Shown: positions 12,439 to 21,276, numbered from the stretch's first letter. The stretch: DNA of 44,595 nt from an uncultured Bacilli bacterium (GCA_947632415.1 CANRPB010000004.1:1-44595); one strand, 5' to 3'. Made by a program: numbers and translations. The notes: generated by a model from the letters alone, not told the origin.

Positions 12439-13337
12439 AAGTTTTATAACTAGGAGAGGAGTCAAGGTGGAATCTCAACTGACTTTTAGCCAAGATATTT
12501 TTGAAATCATAAATACTGAAGAAAAAGCATATTGGCTTGGTTTTTTAGAAGCTGATGGTTGTATACATAATGGTAATAATTATGATTATAGAATTGAATT
12601 AGGATTAAAAGAAGAAGATCTATATCATTTAGAAAAATTTAAAAACTTCATCGGAAAAGATAATAAAATATCTTACAGGAAACAGAGTAAATCCTATAGA
12701 TATAATTTTAGAAACAAAAAAGTTTGGAGCGATTTGATTGCATTAGGCTGCACTCCACAAAAAAGTTTGACGTTAGTATTCCCTTCTGTCGAACAAGTAT
12801 CAGATCAGTTTTTATTGCCTTTTTTAAGAGGATATTTTGATGGAGATGGATCGTTTTGGTATGAAAATAAATTTGGATTAAATATTTTAAGCAGTAAAGA
12901 CTTTTTGCAAGGATTAAAAGAAAGATACCAACTATTTTCTAATTTATCAATATATCCTATTCATTATGATAGACCTGATAAAGGTCAAAGACTTCAAACT
13001 AGTAATAAAATGATAGTTAATAAATTTTTATTTGATATATATAATAATGCAACCATATATCTAGATAGAAAGTTTCAAAAATATCAGAATTATCTTGCCA
13101 CCATATAATAGTAATATTATATTAGTAACCGCGGAATTAAGCGAGAAGGCTGAGATGCTAACTCGAACCGAAGGCTATATGAAATATAGTCAGGGGCAAC
13201 GCATAGTAGGTGAAAAGATATAATCCTACCATGAGGCCGCGGCTCCTTTTTTAAAAAGGATGAAAATATATGCTGAACTTGTACGAACAGGAAGTATAAG
13301 AACTAAAGGATAAAAAGCCTTTAGGATAACAATATTG
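12439..13337 (+). other. Group I intron in the terminase gene (899 nt)
   Basis: The boundaries are fixed by the protein: exon 1 ends in T (GGT) and the intron ends in G (...ATATTG), as group I splicing requires, and the joined reading frame is a seamless terminase. The intron holds a LAGLIDADG gene (12467-13108). The 3' 230 nt contain CAACGCATAG and AAGATATAATCC, which resemble the R and S core elements, plus several short stems such as GGCTATAT/ATATAGTC and GTAGG/CCTAC. I could not build a confident P1 pairing by eye. Confidence 0.85.
12467..13108 (+). CDS. LAGLIDADG homing endonuclease (intron-encoded)
   Basis: A 213-aa protein starting at GTG 12467 (AGGAG seven nt upstream). Two LAGLIDADG helices are clear: YWLGFLEADG (22-31) and FLRGYFDGDG (119-128), each ending in the metal-binding acidic residue, so it is a single-chain two-motif enzyme. 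It would cut intron-less terminase alleles and spread the intron. Base use differs from its neighbours: the TGCGG/CCGCA pentamer common in this genome is absent here, consistent with a separate origin. Confidence 0.93.
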   Translation: MESQLTFSQDIFEIINTEEKAYWLGFLEADGCIHNGNNYDYRIELGLKEEDLYHLEKFKNFIGKDNKISYRKQSKSYRYNFRNKKVWSDLIALGCTPQKSLTLVFPSVEQVSDQFLLPFLRGYFDGDGSFWYENKFGLNILSSKDFLQGLKERYQLFSNLSIYPIHYDRPDKGQRLQTSNKMIVNKFLFDIYNNATIYLDRKFQKYQNYLATI

Positions 13338-14756
13338 AAAGAGCAGTCTGCATCAATTTTATCAGATAAAGTATCTGAACTTTGTAGGCTGATTCCAGCA
13401 TTAGAAAAAGAAATTATTTGGGATACAAGAGGTACTAAAGCCCGCACGTCTCAAACTAAAGATAGCGTTATTTATACTTTTAAAAATGGTTCTACCCTTC
13501 AGAATATCGCAGCAAGAGAAACCACTCGTGGTCGTCGTTTCCAAGGGGGACTAATGGAAGAATGCGTAGGTATAGATCAAGATATTCTAAATGAGGTTAT
13601 TATTCCTACTCTTAATGTTAGTCGTATGGTTAATGGAGAAGTAGATCCTTTGGAAAAATTAAATCAGAGTCAGATATTTATTACAACAGCGGGCTATAAA
13701 AATACATTTTCATATGAAAAGTTAATCCAATTTCTCTGTCAAATGACAGCTCGTCCAAACAATACAATGATTCTAGGCGGTACTTGGAGAGTGCCAATGG
13801 TAGAAGGATTACTCGCGAAAGACTTTGTTCGTCAGCTCAAAATGGATGGCACATATAATGAAGCTTCTTTTGAGCGGGAATATGAGAGTAAGTGGTCTGG
13901 TGATGTAGAAAGCGCGTTCTTTAACTCTGATCGTTTTGCAAAATTGCGACAACTTAATCTTGCAGAAGAAAAATATAATAATCGTATAAATAAAAAAGGT
14001 TATTATTTACTTGGTGTTGACGTTGGTCGCTTTGATTGTACAACTGAAATTGTAGTAATTAAAGTAACTCCAACAGCGACAGGAGCACCATTAAAACAAA
14101 TAGTCAATTTATATACTATTGAAGCTGAAAACTTTATTATGCAAGCTCGTAAAATAAAAACTATTTTTAATAATTTTAAATGCAAAGCTGCGGTTGTTGA
14201 CGGTAATGGTCTTGGCGCGGGTCTTATAGACCTATTGGTAATAGATGATACTGATAGTGATACAGGAGACTTTTTGCCAGGATTAGGCGTCATTAATGAT
14301 GAGAAAGACGCACAAGGACATTGGCGTTATAAGCCATTACAAACATCAGATACTATCCATGATGCGCTATATATTATGAAAGCTAATACACCTTTAAATT
14401 CTGAGATGTACGCATATTGTAAACAACAAATAACAGATGGAAAATTACGATTTTTAATAAATGAAAATATAGCACGTGATAAGTTAATGGCGCAAGCGCA
14501 AGGTCAAAAAATGTCTCCAGCAAAACGTGCAGAATATATAAGGCCTTATGTGGCTACGACAGTTTTGCGCGAACAAATGATGAACTTAGTTGAAGAAAAT
14601 GAAGGCGCGCATATTATTCTTAAACAAAGTTCTCGCAAAATTCGCAAGGATAAATTTTCTGCTTTAATTTATGGATTATATTATTGTAAACTCCAAGAGG
14701 ATAAAAGAAAGAAACGTAAAGGCTTAGATATAAGTAAATTAATGTTATATAATTAA
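13338..14756 (+). CDS. terL: Terminase large subunit, exon 2
   Basis: Residues 114-585. It begins KEQSASILSDKV directly after the splice point. The Walker B/catalytic Glu is GGLMEEC (about 183-189), and RETTRGRRFQGG just before it is typical of the family. The C-terminal RNase H-like nuclease has its acidic residues in LLGVDVGRFD (near 340), AAVVDGNGLGAG (near 399) and the terminal KDKFSALIYG. The frame opens at TTG 13335 if read alone, but that codon belongs to the intron end and has no ribosome site. Confidence 0.92.
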   Translation, partial: KEQSASILSDKVSELCRLIPALEKEIIWDTRGTKARTSQTKDSVIYTFKNGSTLQNIAARETTRGRRFQGGLMEECVGIDQDILNEVIIPTLNVSRMVNGEVDPLEKLNQSQIFITTAGYKNTFSYEKLIQFLCQMTARPNNTMILGGTWRVPMVEGLLAKDFVRQLKMDGTYNEASFEREYESKWSGDVESAFFNSDRFAKLRQLNLAEEKYNNRINKKGYYLLGVDVGRFDCTTEIVVIKVTPTATGAPLKQIVNLYTIEAENFIMQARKIKTIFNNFKCKAAVVDGNGLGAGLIDLLVIDDTDSDTGDFLPGLGVINDEKDAQGHWRYKPLQTSDTIHDALYIMKANTPLNSEMYAYCKQQITDGKLRFLINENIARDKLMAQAQGQKMSPAKRAEYIRPYVATTVLREQMMNLVEENEGAHIILKQSSRKIRKDKFSALIYGLYYCKLQEDKRKKRKGLDISKLMLYN

Positions 14757-14820
14757 AAAATTTTTGGGTAACGACAAATAATTTTAAACGTATATTTTTT
14801 AAATATATCAGGTGATAATT

Positions 14821-15180
14821 ATGCAACAAAGTAGTATGGAACGTCGTATTCATGATGTATTGACTGAAGCGGATGTTGATTTTATAGAAGAATATATATT
14901 TGATGATTTAGTAAGTTCAAGTGGAAGACATTTGCGTTTCGATTTTTGTGTATTTGATGATAATGGCAATATAGATTATTTAATTGAAGCTCAAGGTAAA
15001 CAACATTATCAGCCTGTTGGAAAATTTGGCGGGTCTCGTGGTTTATATAGACAAAATTATAATGATAATTTAAAACGTCAATATTGCTTAAAAAATAATC
15101 TAACTTTAATTACAATTCCCTACTTTGAAGCAGACAGGATTTCTTATCCATATATATTGCGGAAAGTAGGCTATTTATAA
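14821..15180 (+). CDS. Small PD-(D/E)XK-like endonuclease
   Basis: A 119-aa protein starting at the ATG at 14821 after AGGTGAT. LRFDFCVFDD (D about residue 40) and LIEAQGKQHYQPVG (E-x-Q, about 57-62) form the acidic/polar core of PD-(D/E)XK nucleases with Q replacing K; NDNLKRQYCLKNNLTLITIPY is the usual last helix-strand. It sits between large terminase and portal, a place where phages often carry packaging-linked nucleases. It could trim or resolve branched DNA for packaging; the exact substrate is unknown. A 64-nt A/T-rich gap precedes it. Confidence 0.7.
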   Translation: MQQSSMERRIHDVLTEADVDFIEEYIFDDLVSSSGRHLRFDFCVFDDNGNIDYLIEAQGKQHYQPVGKFGGSRGLYRQNYNDNLKRQYCLKNNLTLITIPYFEADRISYPYILRKVGYL

Positions 15181-15195
15181 ATAAAAGGAGGAGCG

Positions 15196-16740
15196 TTGGC
15201 ACGATATATGAGTGATGCTAATTATGATTTTAGTATCGCAACGAGCGCACAGCGCTCTAGGTATAAACTTAGTGATTATAGTACTATTAAAGTTGGTAAT
15301 CAGACTTTAAGAGGAGATATTTCAGTATACCCTGATTGGGATAAAAATTCTGGACGTCCTTTTAAATTAAAAGATGTGCGAGAAGTTATTAATAGGAATA
15401 ATCCTAAAGAATTACGGGCACTTTCTCGCACATTCTTTGTAACAAGTGGTATATATTCTCGTTTATGTAGATATATGGCATATTTATTTAAATACGATTA
15501 TTTTATTACGCCAATTATATATGATGAAACTATTTCTGAAAAGAAAATTATTGAAGGTTGGTTAAAAAGTGCGGCGCTCCTTGACAACAGTCATTTAAAG
15601 AAAACTTTTGGAGATATAGCTTTAAAGGTAATCAAAGAAGGCTGCTATTATGGATATAGATTGCCGCAAAAGAATGCAGGATTTTTACAAGAACTTCCTT
15701 CAGAATATTGCCGTTCTCGTTATATTATTAATGGGAAACCTGCGGTAGAATTTTGGTTAAAATATTTTGATGAGAAGTTTAGAGATTCAGCTTATCGTAT
15801 GAAAGTTTTAAAAATCTTCCCAGTGGAAATTCAGAAAGCTTACGTCTCTTGGAAAAAAGGCCGTCTTCCTGTTGATTTTCAAGGAGATAGTACAGGATGG
15901 TTTTTATTAGATCCTGAATTTGCTGTAAAATTTAGTTTAGGTAGCGGAGATATTCCATTATTTTCTGCGGTTATTCCTAATATTGTAGATTTAGAAGAGG
16001 CCAAAGACATAGATAAAGAGCGTATGAAACAACAATTACTACGTATTATTGTACAAGAGATGCCTGTAGACAAAAATGGTGATCCAATTTTTGAATTAGA
16101 TGATATACAACAATTACATGCTAATGCTGTTAATATGCTTGGTAAGGCTATTGGAGTTAATGTTTTAACTACTTTTGCAGATGTTTCCTCTATTGATATG
16201 TCTGATAAAGGTAATGTTTCTTCTGTCGATCAGCTAGACAAAGTAGAACGTAGTGTTTATAATGAAGCTGGCGTTAGTCAAATGCAATTTAATACTTCTA
16301 CTAATCTTGCTCTAGAAAAGTCTATTGGTAATGATGAAGCTACAATGAATGATTTATTATTACAATTTGAAGAATACGCGGAAAGTTTACTAAAGCCATT
16401 CAATAAGAATCCTAAGCGTTTAATGTATAGAGTTCAAATACTCCCAACGACTATTTATAATTATAAAGATTTATCTAAGATTTATAAAGAGCAAACACAA
16501 ATTGGTTTTTCAAAGTTATTACCACAAGTTGCTCTTGGACAATCTCAATTAGTTGTTATGAATACTGCATTATTTGAAAATAAATATATGCATTTAGATG
16601 AACTATTTATTCCTCCTAAAATGTCTTCAACAATGAGTGCGGGCGATACTAATGAGGATAGTGATAGTACTGGTGGTAGGCCAGAATTACCAGAAGATCA
16701 AAAATCAGACAAGACTATTCTTAATGAAGAATCGGGGTGA
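15196..16740 (+). CDS. Portal protein
   Basis: A 514-aa portal, the dodecameric ring at the head vertex through which DNA enters and leaves. The start is TTG 15196 after AGGAGGAG. Portal features include an N-terminal domain with RTFFVTSGIYSRLCRYMAYL, the central core, and ALEKSIGNDEATMNDLLLQF with the following long helix (about 375-400), then a C-terminal acidic tail. It lies directly after terminase and ends 3 nt before the protease gene, as expected for a siphovirus head operon. Confidence 0.85.
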   Translation: MARYMSDANYDFSIATSAQRSRYKLSDYSTIKVGNQTLRGDISVYPDWDKNSGRPFKLKDVREVINRNNPKELRALSRTFFVTSGIYSRLCRYMAYLFKYDYFITPIIYDETISEKKIIEGWLKSAALLDNSHLKKTFGDIALKVIKEGCYYGYRLPQKNAGFLQELPSEYCRSRYIINGKPAVEFWLKYFDEKFRDSAYRMKVLKIFPVEIQKAYVSWKKGRLPVDFQGDSTGWFLLDPEFAVKFSLGSGDIPLFSAVIPNIVDLEEAKDIDKERMKQQLLRIIVQEMPVDKNGDPIFELDDIQQLHANAVNMLGKAIGVNVLTTFADVSSIDMSDKGNVSSVDQLDKVERSVYNEAGVSQMQFNTSTNLALEKSIGNDEATMNDLLLQFEEYAESLLKPFNKNPKRLMYRVQILPTTIYNYKDLSKIYKEQTQIGFSKLLPQVALGQSQLVVMNTALFENKYMHLDELFIPPKMSSTMSAGDTNEDSDSTGGRPELPEDQKSDKTILNEESG

Positions 16741-16743
16741 TAA

Positions 16744-18078
16744 ATGAATAATAGAATACAGTCTGTTGCAACGATTCAAGAACCAGAGTTTATTAATCTT
16801 CAACCTTTTAATCCTTTAATTTCTCATTGTGAGATTAAAGTATTATATTTAGGACATAATCGCAATGGTTCTTATATCACAAAAGATGTTGCACAAAAAA
16901 TGGCAAACACTCTTCCAGGATGTCCAATAGTCGGAGCTTATTTAGAAGAAAAAGAAGATTTTGGCGATCATGGAGAAGTAATTACTATTGAAGATGGAGA
17001 AATTCATTTTTCCGTTAAGACTAAACCTTATGGATTTGTTGCTCCCGATGCAAAAGTATGGTTTAAGAATTTTATAGATACTGATGAATTTGGTAATCGA
17101 GTTGAGAGAACTTATCTAATGACAACAGGTTATCTTTGGACTGGGCAGTTTGAAGAAGCTGAAGATGTCATTACAGAAGGCAAAGCCCAATCTATGGAAT
17201 TAGACTCAGAAACTTTGGATGGCCACTGGGCTGAAGATAATAATTTACATCGTGAATTTTTCATAATTAATGATGCGATTTTCACAAAGTTATGTATACT
17301 GGGAGATGATGTTGAACCTTGTTTTGAGGGAGCATCAGTTACAGCTCCAGAAGTAAGTAAAGACTTTACTTTGCGGAATACTGACTTTAAGAATACTTTA
17401 TTTGCAATGATGAATGAATTAAAGTATGCTCTACAAAATGGAGGAGGTTCAATGGATCCTGAAATTACAAATGAGGAAGTTGAATCTAAAGAAATTTTTA
17501 CTGCTGAAAAAGAAGTAGATTTTACTGCTGAGGAAACAGTTGAGACTGCTGAGGCTGAAACTGAAACAGAGTTTACTGAAGAAGAAATTGTAGAAGTAAT
17601 TGAAGTTCCTGATGAAGAAATTGAACGTATGTTCGGTTCTGTTTCTGATTTAGACGCAGCTGTAGAAAATTCTGATGAAGATTCAATCAGTACTAGTTCA
17701 TTGAATGAAGGTTCAGAAGCACAAGATGAGCTTAATAGTTTACGCGCAGAACTTGAAGAGCTTCGTGCTTTTAAACTTCAGATAGAAGATCAGCAAAAGG
17801 ACGCACTGATCGCTAAATATTTTATGCTTAGTGATGATGACAAGGCTGAAGTCATTGAGCACAAAGCGGAGTATAGTTTAGAAGAAATTGAATCTAAGCT
17901 TGCTCTTATCTATGTCAAGAAGAATGTTAATTTTGCCGTTGAAGAGACTTCTGAAAAAGAAATCTCTGAACCAGAATTTGACTTAGATAGTCCTACAATA
18001 ACATTCGCATTAGAAGATGAAACTGCGGGGATAGCTAATCCTGTTGTTCAGGCGCTCCGCAATACAGTACATGATTAA
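16744..18078 (+). CDS. Prohead protease fused to scaffold
   Basis: A 444-aa protein. The N-terminal 200 residues are a capsid maturation protease: a FGDHGE segment (H76) and GKAQSMELD (likely nucleophile S150) fit the His/Ser arrangement of phage prohead proteases. From about residue 230 on the protein becomes very acidic and repetitive (EEETVETAEAETETEFTEEE), then a coiled coil (DELNSLRAELEELRAFKLQI, about 330-350), as in scaffold domains. An internal ribosome site and ATG (17452) would release the scaffold alone. Located between portal and capsid genes. Confidence 0.8.
   Translation: MNNRIQSVATIQEPEFINLQPFNPLISHCEIKVLYLGHNRNGSYITKDVAQKMANTLPGCPIVGAYLEEKEDFGDHGEVITIEDGEIHFSVKTKPYGFVAPDAKVWFKNFIDTDEFGNRVERTYLMTTGYLWTGQFEEAEDVITEGKAQSMELDSETLDGHWAEDNNLHREFFIINDAIFTKLCILGDDVEPCFEGASVTAPEVSKDFTLRNTDFKNTLFAMMNELKYALQNGGGSMDPEITNEEVESKEIFTAEKEVDFTAEETVETAEAETETEFTEEEIVEVIEVPDEEIERMFGSVSDLDAAVENSDEDSISTSSLNEGSEAQDELNSLRAELEELRAFKLQIEDQQKDALIAKYFMLSDDDKAEVIEHKAEYSLEEIESKLALIYVKKNVNFAVEETSEKEISEPEFDLDSPTITFALEDETAGIANPVVQALRNTVHD
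17452..18078 (+). CDS. Nested in-frame scaffolding protein
   Basis: Within the protease gene and in the same frame, GGAGGAGG (17440-17447) precedes ATG 17452 (MDPEITNEEVESKEIF). The 208-aa product is exactly the acidic plus coiled-coil part, matching the known lambda C/Nu3-type arrangement of a protease with an internally started scaffold. The start is inferred from the ribosome site and domain boundary. Confidence 0.7.
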   Translation: MDPEITNEEVESKEIFTAEKEVDFTAEETVETAEAETETEFTEEEIVEVIEVPDEEIERMFGSVSDLDAAVENSDEDSISTSSLNEGSEAQDELNSLRAELEELRAFKLQIEDQQKDALIAKYFMLSDDDKAEVIEHKAEYSLEEIESKLALIYVKKNVNFAVEETSEKEISEPEFDLDSPTITFALEDETAGIANPVVQALRNTVHD

Positions 18079-18097
18079 TTGAAGGAGGTTTGACTAG

Positions 18098-18607
18098 ATG
18101 GCGACAGAGATTAAGCGCGAAGGCTACGGTCAGGTAGAACCTAACCACCTTGCGGCGCCTCGCAATGGTCAAGTTTATGCTCAACTTCCCGCTGACGAAT
18201 CAATTGATGTGCTAGAAAATGGTATGTTCGTCCACTATAATTATGCAGAAGGTAAATGCCAATTTACTGGTGATGGCCCTGTTATGATGGTTTACAATGA
18301 AGAGAAACTTTATGACGAGCGTCATCAAATGCACAAGGATTTTGCTCAAAAGAAAGCTGACGCTTATGATGGAGTAATTGTTCCTCGTGTATTTGCCCTT
18401 TCTGTTGGTGATATTTGGACTACTAATACCCTCAAAGATGCTACCTATAATGCCAAAGATAAACTTAAGATTGGTACTACAGGTCTTCTTGAGTCTGGCG
18501 AAGCTGGAGCGGGTGAGCCTGTAATTCAAGTCGTTAAGGAAACAACTCTTCCTGACGGCCAAAAAGCTCTTAAACTACAAGTAATTGGCATTGGTGCCAG
18601 CGCGTAA
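18098..18607 (+). CDS. Putative head decoration protein
   Basis: A 169-aa protein between scaffold and major capsid, the position of decoration/stabilisation proteins in many siphoviruses. GAAGGAGG lies upstream. The sequence is beta-rich with a region VLENGMFVHYNYAEGKCQFTG, TNTLKDATYNAKDKLKIG, and a C-terminal strand KALKLQVIGIGA. No signature motif is decisive, so the call rests on position and composition. Confidence 0.55.
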   Translation: MATEIKREGYGQVEPNHLAAPRNGQVYAQLPADESIDVLENGMFVHYNYAEGKCQFTGDGPVMMVYNEEKLYDERHQMHKDFAQKKADAYDGVIVPRVFALSVGDIWTTNTLKDATYNAKDKLKIGTTGLLESGEAGAGEPVIQVVKETTLPDGQKALKLQVIGIGASA

Positions 18608-18628
18608 TCTGAGAAGGAGGATAGCTAA

Positions 18629-19666
18629 ATGGAATATAAAGATCTATTACAATTAGCCCGCATTGCGGTTAAAGCTGATGCTTCCAATCCTGTAGCATAC
18701 TCCTTCGGGGACGAGAAATTTTCTCTTGACCAAGTGAATGAGGCTCTTGCTACAGAGTTTAGTAAGCTTGCGGGCGATTATGCGTCTTATCGTGAAAATA
18801 AAAATGTCATTTTCCGCTTAATTGAAGAGACTATTAATGAGGTTCTTCCTCGTAAGGTTATGGATCAATATATGCAATTTGCGGACGTCCGCACAGTTGC
18901 GCAAGGGGAAAAAGCTATATTTAAAGTTCGTATTTCTGAGTTTGCGAAGAAACGTGCTAAGACTTTTGTCACTCGTGTTGGTCTAGCTGGTCGTTATGAA
19001 GTCTTTATGCTTGATGGTTACTCTCTTGAAGTACAAACTGCTGCTTTTGGTGGAGCTGCTCGTATTGGGTTTGAAGAGTTCTTAGACGGTCGTATCCAAT
19101 TCTCTGATCTTACTTCTGTACTATTGGAGGGTATGGATGAATTTATTTATAAAGAGATTGCTAAATCTCTTGCAGGCTTAGTTGAAGGTCTTCCTGAAAT
19201 TCAAACAGCTACATTTGCTGGTTTTGATGAAGATACTATGGATACCCTTCTTATGATTGCTGATTCTTATGGTCATTCAGCAATTTATTGTACTTTTGAA
19301 TTTGCAGCTAAGATGCTTCCTGAAGAAGGTTGGGCATCTGGTGAGATTAAGAATGAACGTTGGAATGTTGGTTATCTTGGTACTTATAAGGGACACCAAG
19401 TAATTATTCTCCCACAGTCTATGGAAGACGAAACTAATACAACTAAAGTTCTTGATCCTTCTTATGCATATATTATTCCTGTTGGCTCTGAAAAGCCAAT
19501 TAAATTAGTCTTTGAAGGCGCTGCATGCGTTCGTGAGGTTGAAGATAACGACGATTGGTCTCGTGACCTTCAAACTTATCATAAGTATGGTATTACCACA
19601 ATTAGTAACAATTGGATGTGCGTATATCAAAATACTAACCTCAAAAAGGCTGTAAAGGGGGAATAA
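18629..19666 (+). CDS. Major capsid protein (HK97-fold type)
   Basis: 345 aa for the unshifted product. Strong AAGGAGGAT ribosome site. N-terminal helices (YKDLLQLARIAVKADASN), then FRLIEETINEVLPRKVMDQY, a large central region (ISEFAKKRAKTFVTRVGLAG) and the C-terminal domain with GYLGTYKGHQVIILPQSMED and YAYIIPVGSEKPIK are typical of HK97-like capsids. The gene ends AAG GGG GAA TAA; a -1 shift at this G-run continues into a 145-residue extension (19660-20097). Base use is more C/G-ending than neighbours, as expected for a highly expressed protein. Confidence 0.9.
   Translation: MEYKDLLQLARIAVKADASNPVAYSFGDEKFSLDQVNEALATEFSKLAGDYASYRENKNVIFRLIEETINEVLPRKVMDQYMQFADVRTVAQGEKAIFKVRISEFAKKRAKTFVTRVGLAGRYEVFMLDGYSLEVQTAAFGGAARIGFEEFLDGRIQFSDLTSVLLEGMDEFIYKEIAKSLAGLVEGLPEIQTATFAGFDEDTMDTLLMIADSYGHSAIYCTFEFAAKMLPEEGWASGEIKNERWNVGYLGTYKGHQVIILPQSMEDETNTTKVLDPSYAYIIPVGSEKPIKLVFEGAACVREVEDNDDWSRDLQTYHKYGITTISNNWMCVYQNTNLKKAVKGE
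19657..19665 (+). promoter_or_regulatory. -1 frameshift site at the capsid gene end
   Basis: GGGGGAATA just before/overlapping the stop (AAG GGG GAA TAA). A AAG GGG is also a proper X XXY YYZ heptamer. Downstream, AGCCTC (19678-19683) can pair with GAGGTT (19699-19704), and CCC (19684-19686) with GGG (19711-19714): a candidate pseudoknot. The same nine bases occur at the end of the tail-tube gene. Confidence 0.75.
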
Positions 19667-20097
19667 CCCCCACTCCTAGCCTCCCCGTACAACAAGTAGA
19701 GGTTGGTAGTGGGGTTCAGATAGGTTCTTATGATGCTTCAACTGGTTTTGCGGGATCAGCTGAAACAGATGGAGATACAATAACTGTAACTGGTACTTTT
19801 ACTAAACAAGAAGATGCTAATGAACAGCTTAAATTCCCACAAAAAGAAGCAACTGGTTATTATTTACCCCTTACTTTAACGGGAACTAAAGGACAAGCAG
19901 TTAAGCGTATTTCTAATAATAAGATACTTGTCTTTGGAGAGACTAATGATACAGAAACCACTATGAACTTAGTTCTTTCAGTCGATCAGTCAAATCCCAC
20001 CATAGAATTTATGGTATATGAGAATAAACAAAAGGCGCTTGCGAATGAAGAAGGTATTAAGCTCACAATAAATTGTAGTGGTTGTTCATTTTCTTAA
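19660..20097 (+). CDS. Frameshift extension of the major capsid protein: surface beta module
   Basis: Read in the -1 frame, with no start codon or ribosome site of its own: GGITPTPSLPVQQVEVG linker, then VQIGSYDASTGFAGSAETDG, ITVTGTFTKQEDANEQLKFP, ATGYYLPLTLTGTKGQAVKR, and INCSGCSFS before TAA (20095-20097). The fused product would be about 489 aa. The module is clearly homologous to the first module of the tail-protein extension (GVKLGTYNTSDGFSGTAT, ATGYYLPIQLTGIRGQAVKR, INCEECVF). Expected to decorate a minority of capsid subunits with an Ig-like or similar beta domain. Confidence 0.8.
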   Translation, partial: GITPTPSLPVQQVEVGSGVQIGSYDASTGFAGSAETDGDTITVTGTFTKQEDANEQLKFPQKEATGYYLPLTLTGTKGQAVKRISNNKILVFGETNDTETTMNLVLSVDQSNPTIEFMVYENKQKALANEEGIKLTINCSGCSFS

Positions 20098-20107
20098 TAA
20101 ATTAGAT

Positions 20108-20153
20108 GAAAAGGAGTGATGGGAGGCGTTTTCTCCCTCCTCCTTTTCTTTTT
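20108..20153 (+). terminator. Strong terminator after the capsid extension
   Basis: AAAAGGAG...GGGAG pairs with CTCCC...CTCCTTTT, followed by TCTTTTTT. It lies between capsid and the next head gene; I see no promoter after it. Confidence 0.8.
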
Positions 20154-20174
20154 TCGAGATACAAGGAGAGAAAT

Positions 20175-20762
20175 ATGTTAGCAGATAGCACATTAGTTCC
20201 TGTACGTAATTTAACTAATCATACTGTTGGTTATAAAGTACCTGAACTAAATGTCCGTAGAGTTTTCCAAGCATCGGAGGTTAAAAAGCTTCCAGTAGAG
20301 GAAATTCGTAAACTTAATTATATGCCAGGTGGCCGCAATCTTCTTCTTGGTTATCTTGCGGTAGATAATAAAGATATGCGAGCAGAGCTTGGAGTTGATG
20401 CTGATGCAGTCGAGTTTGACTGGACAGAAGCAGATGTAGATAAAGCATTAACTACAGAACCTATTGAAGTTCTTTTAGATGCTTTAGACTTTGGCCCTGA
20501 TGGTATTAAAGAAATGTTAATTAAGAGGGCTGTTGATCTTGAAATTGATGATGCGTCTAAGTGCGAAGCTATTTCTGAACGTACTGGCGCTGATGTAACT
20601 AATAAAATTAAAATGAAAAAGTTGGCTCGTGAAGCAGATAAAAAAAATAAAGATGAAGTAACTGAGGCTGCTAATGCAAAAGTAGCTCCTGCTCCTAAGA
20701 GACGTGTAGCTACTAAACCTACTACTACTGCTAAACCTGCTTCAACTGTTGTAAAGGAGTAA
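20175..20762 (+). CDS. Head-associated protein, unknown
   Basis: A 195-aa protein starting at the ATG at 20175 after AAGGAGAG; a longer frame would begin inside the terminator. The N-terminus (LVPVRNLTNHTVGYKVPELN, RRVFQASEVKKLPVEEIRKL) looks like a conserved beta-rich unit. A helical acidic middle follows, and the C-terminal 40 residues are Lys/Pro/Ala/Thr-rich (APAPKRRVATKPTTTAKP), a basic disordered tail that may contact DNA. It is the first gene after the capsid and is probably structural; no family is recognised. Confidence 0.6.
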   Translation: MLADSTLVPVRNLTNHTVGYKVPELNVRRVFQASEVKKLPVEEIRKLNYMPGGRNLLLGYLAVDNKDMRAELGVDADAVEFDWTEADVDKALTTEPIEVLLDALDFGPDGIKEMLIKRAVDLEIDDASKCEAISERTGADVTNKIKMKKLAREADKKNKDEVTEAANAKVAPAPKRRVATKPTTTAKPASTVVKE

Positions 20763-20781
20763 GTTAGGGGGATATATTAAA

Positions 20782-21276
20782 ATGGATGAAACTAATCCCC
20801 AAGAATTTACTAGCTTTAAAGAAGTATATGATATGTTTTTATCTGGTATTACTGATGATATGTTTTTAGAACTTACACCAGAAGATACCAAAGAATTATT
20901 ACAAGAGATTTTAATCGCAGCTATTCCTTATTTTGAATATCCTAGTCATGATTTATTTGATTATAATTTGCAGGAACAAAGATTTAATTGGAAACTTTCA
21001 AATGAAGAAATTATTATTTTGCGGCAATATATGATTGCTCAATGGATTGGCTACCAATTAGCAACTATTGATTTAATTAAACAGAAATATTCTGGAAGTG
21101 ATTTTAAATTTACTTCTCAAGCATCTCATATTAAACAACTCAAAGAGATGAAAAAAGAATATGAAACTCAAGGTTTTCATCTACAAAGGGTTTTTCGTAG
21201 ACGTCATCGCCGCAAAGATGGAACAATTGCTTCATTATTAAATCAGATTATGGAGCCTCCAAGAGATGATGACTAA
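20782..21276 (+). CDS. Head-tail connector protein
   Basis: 164 aa. Mostly helical with EEIIILRQYMIAQWIGYQLA (about 75-94), SQASHIKQLKEMKKEYETQG and a basic C-terminus (RRRHRRKDGTI): this matches the small helical adaptor that docks under the portal. Position after the capsid block and before the stopper gene supports it. A GGGGGAT ribosome site precedes the ATG. Confidence 0.7.
   Translation: MDETNPQEFTSFKEVYDMFLSGITDDMFLELTPEDTKELLQEILIAAIPYFEYPSHDLFDYNLQEQRFNWKLSNEEIIILRQYMIAQWIGYQLATIDLIKQKYSGSDFKFTSQASHIKQLKEMKKEYETQGFHLQRVFRRRHRRKDGTIASLLNQIMEPPRDDD

Noticed and set aside
12410..13108. Endonuclease start upstream of 12467
   Set aside because: The frame opens inside terminase exon 1 but in another frame; AGGAG and GTG at 12467 inside the intron give the sensible start.
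12100..14756. Intein or a split terminase gene instead of an intron
   Set aside because: Stops in the exon 1 frame occur within 15 nt, the endonuclease is in a different frame, and exon 2 has no ribosome site; removing exactly 899 nt restores the protein.
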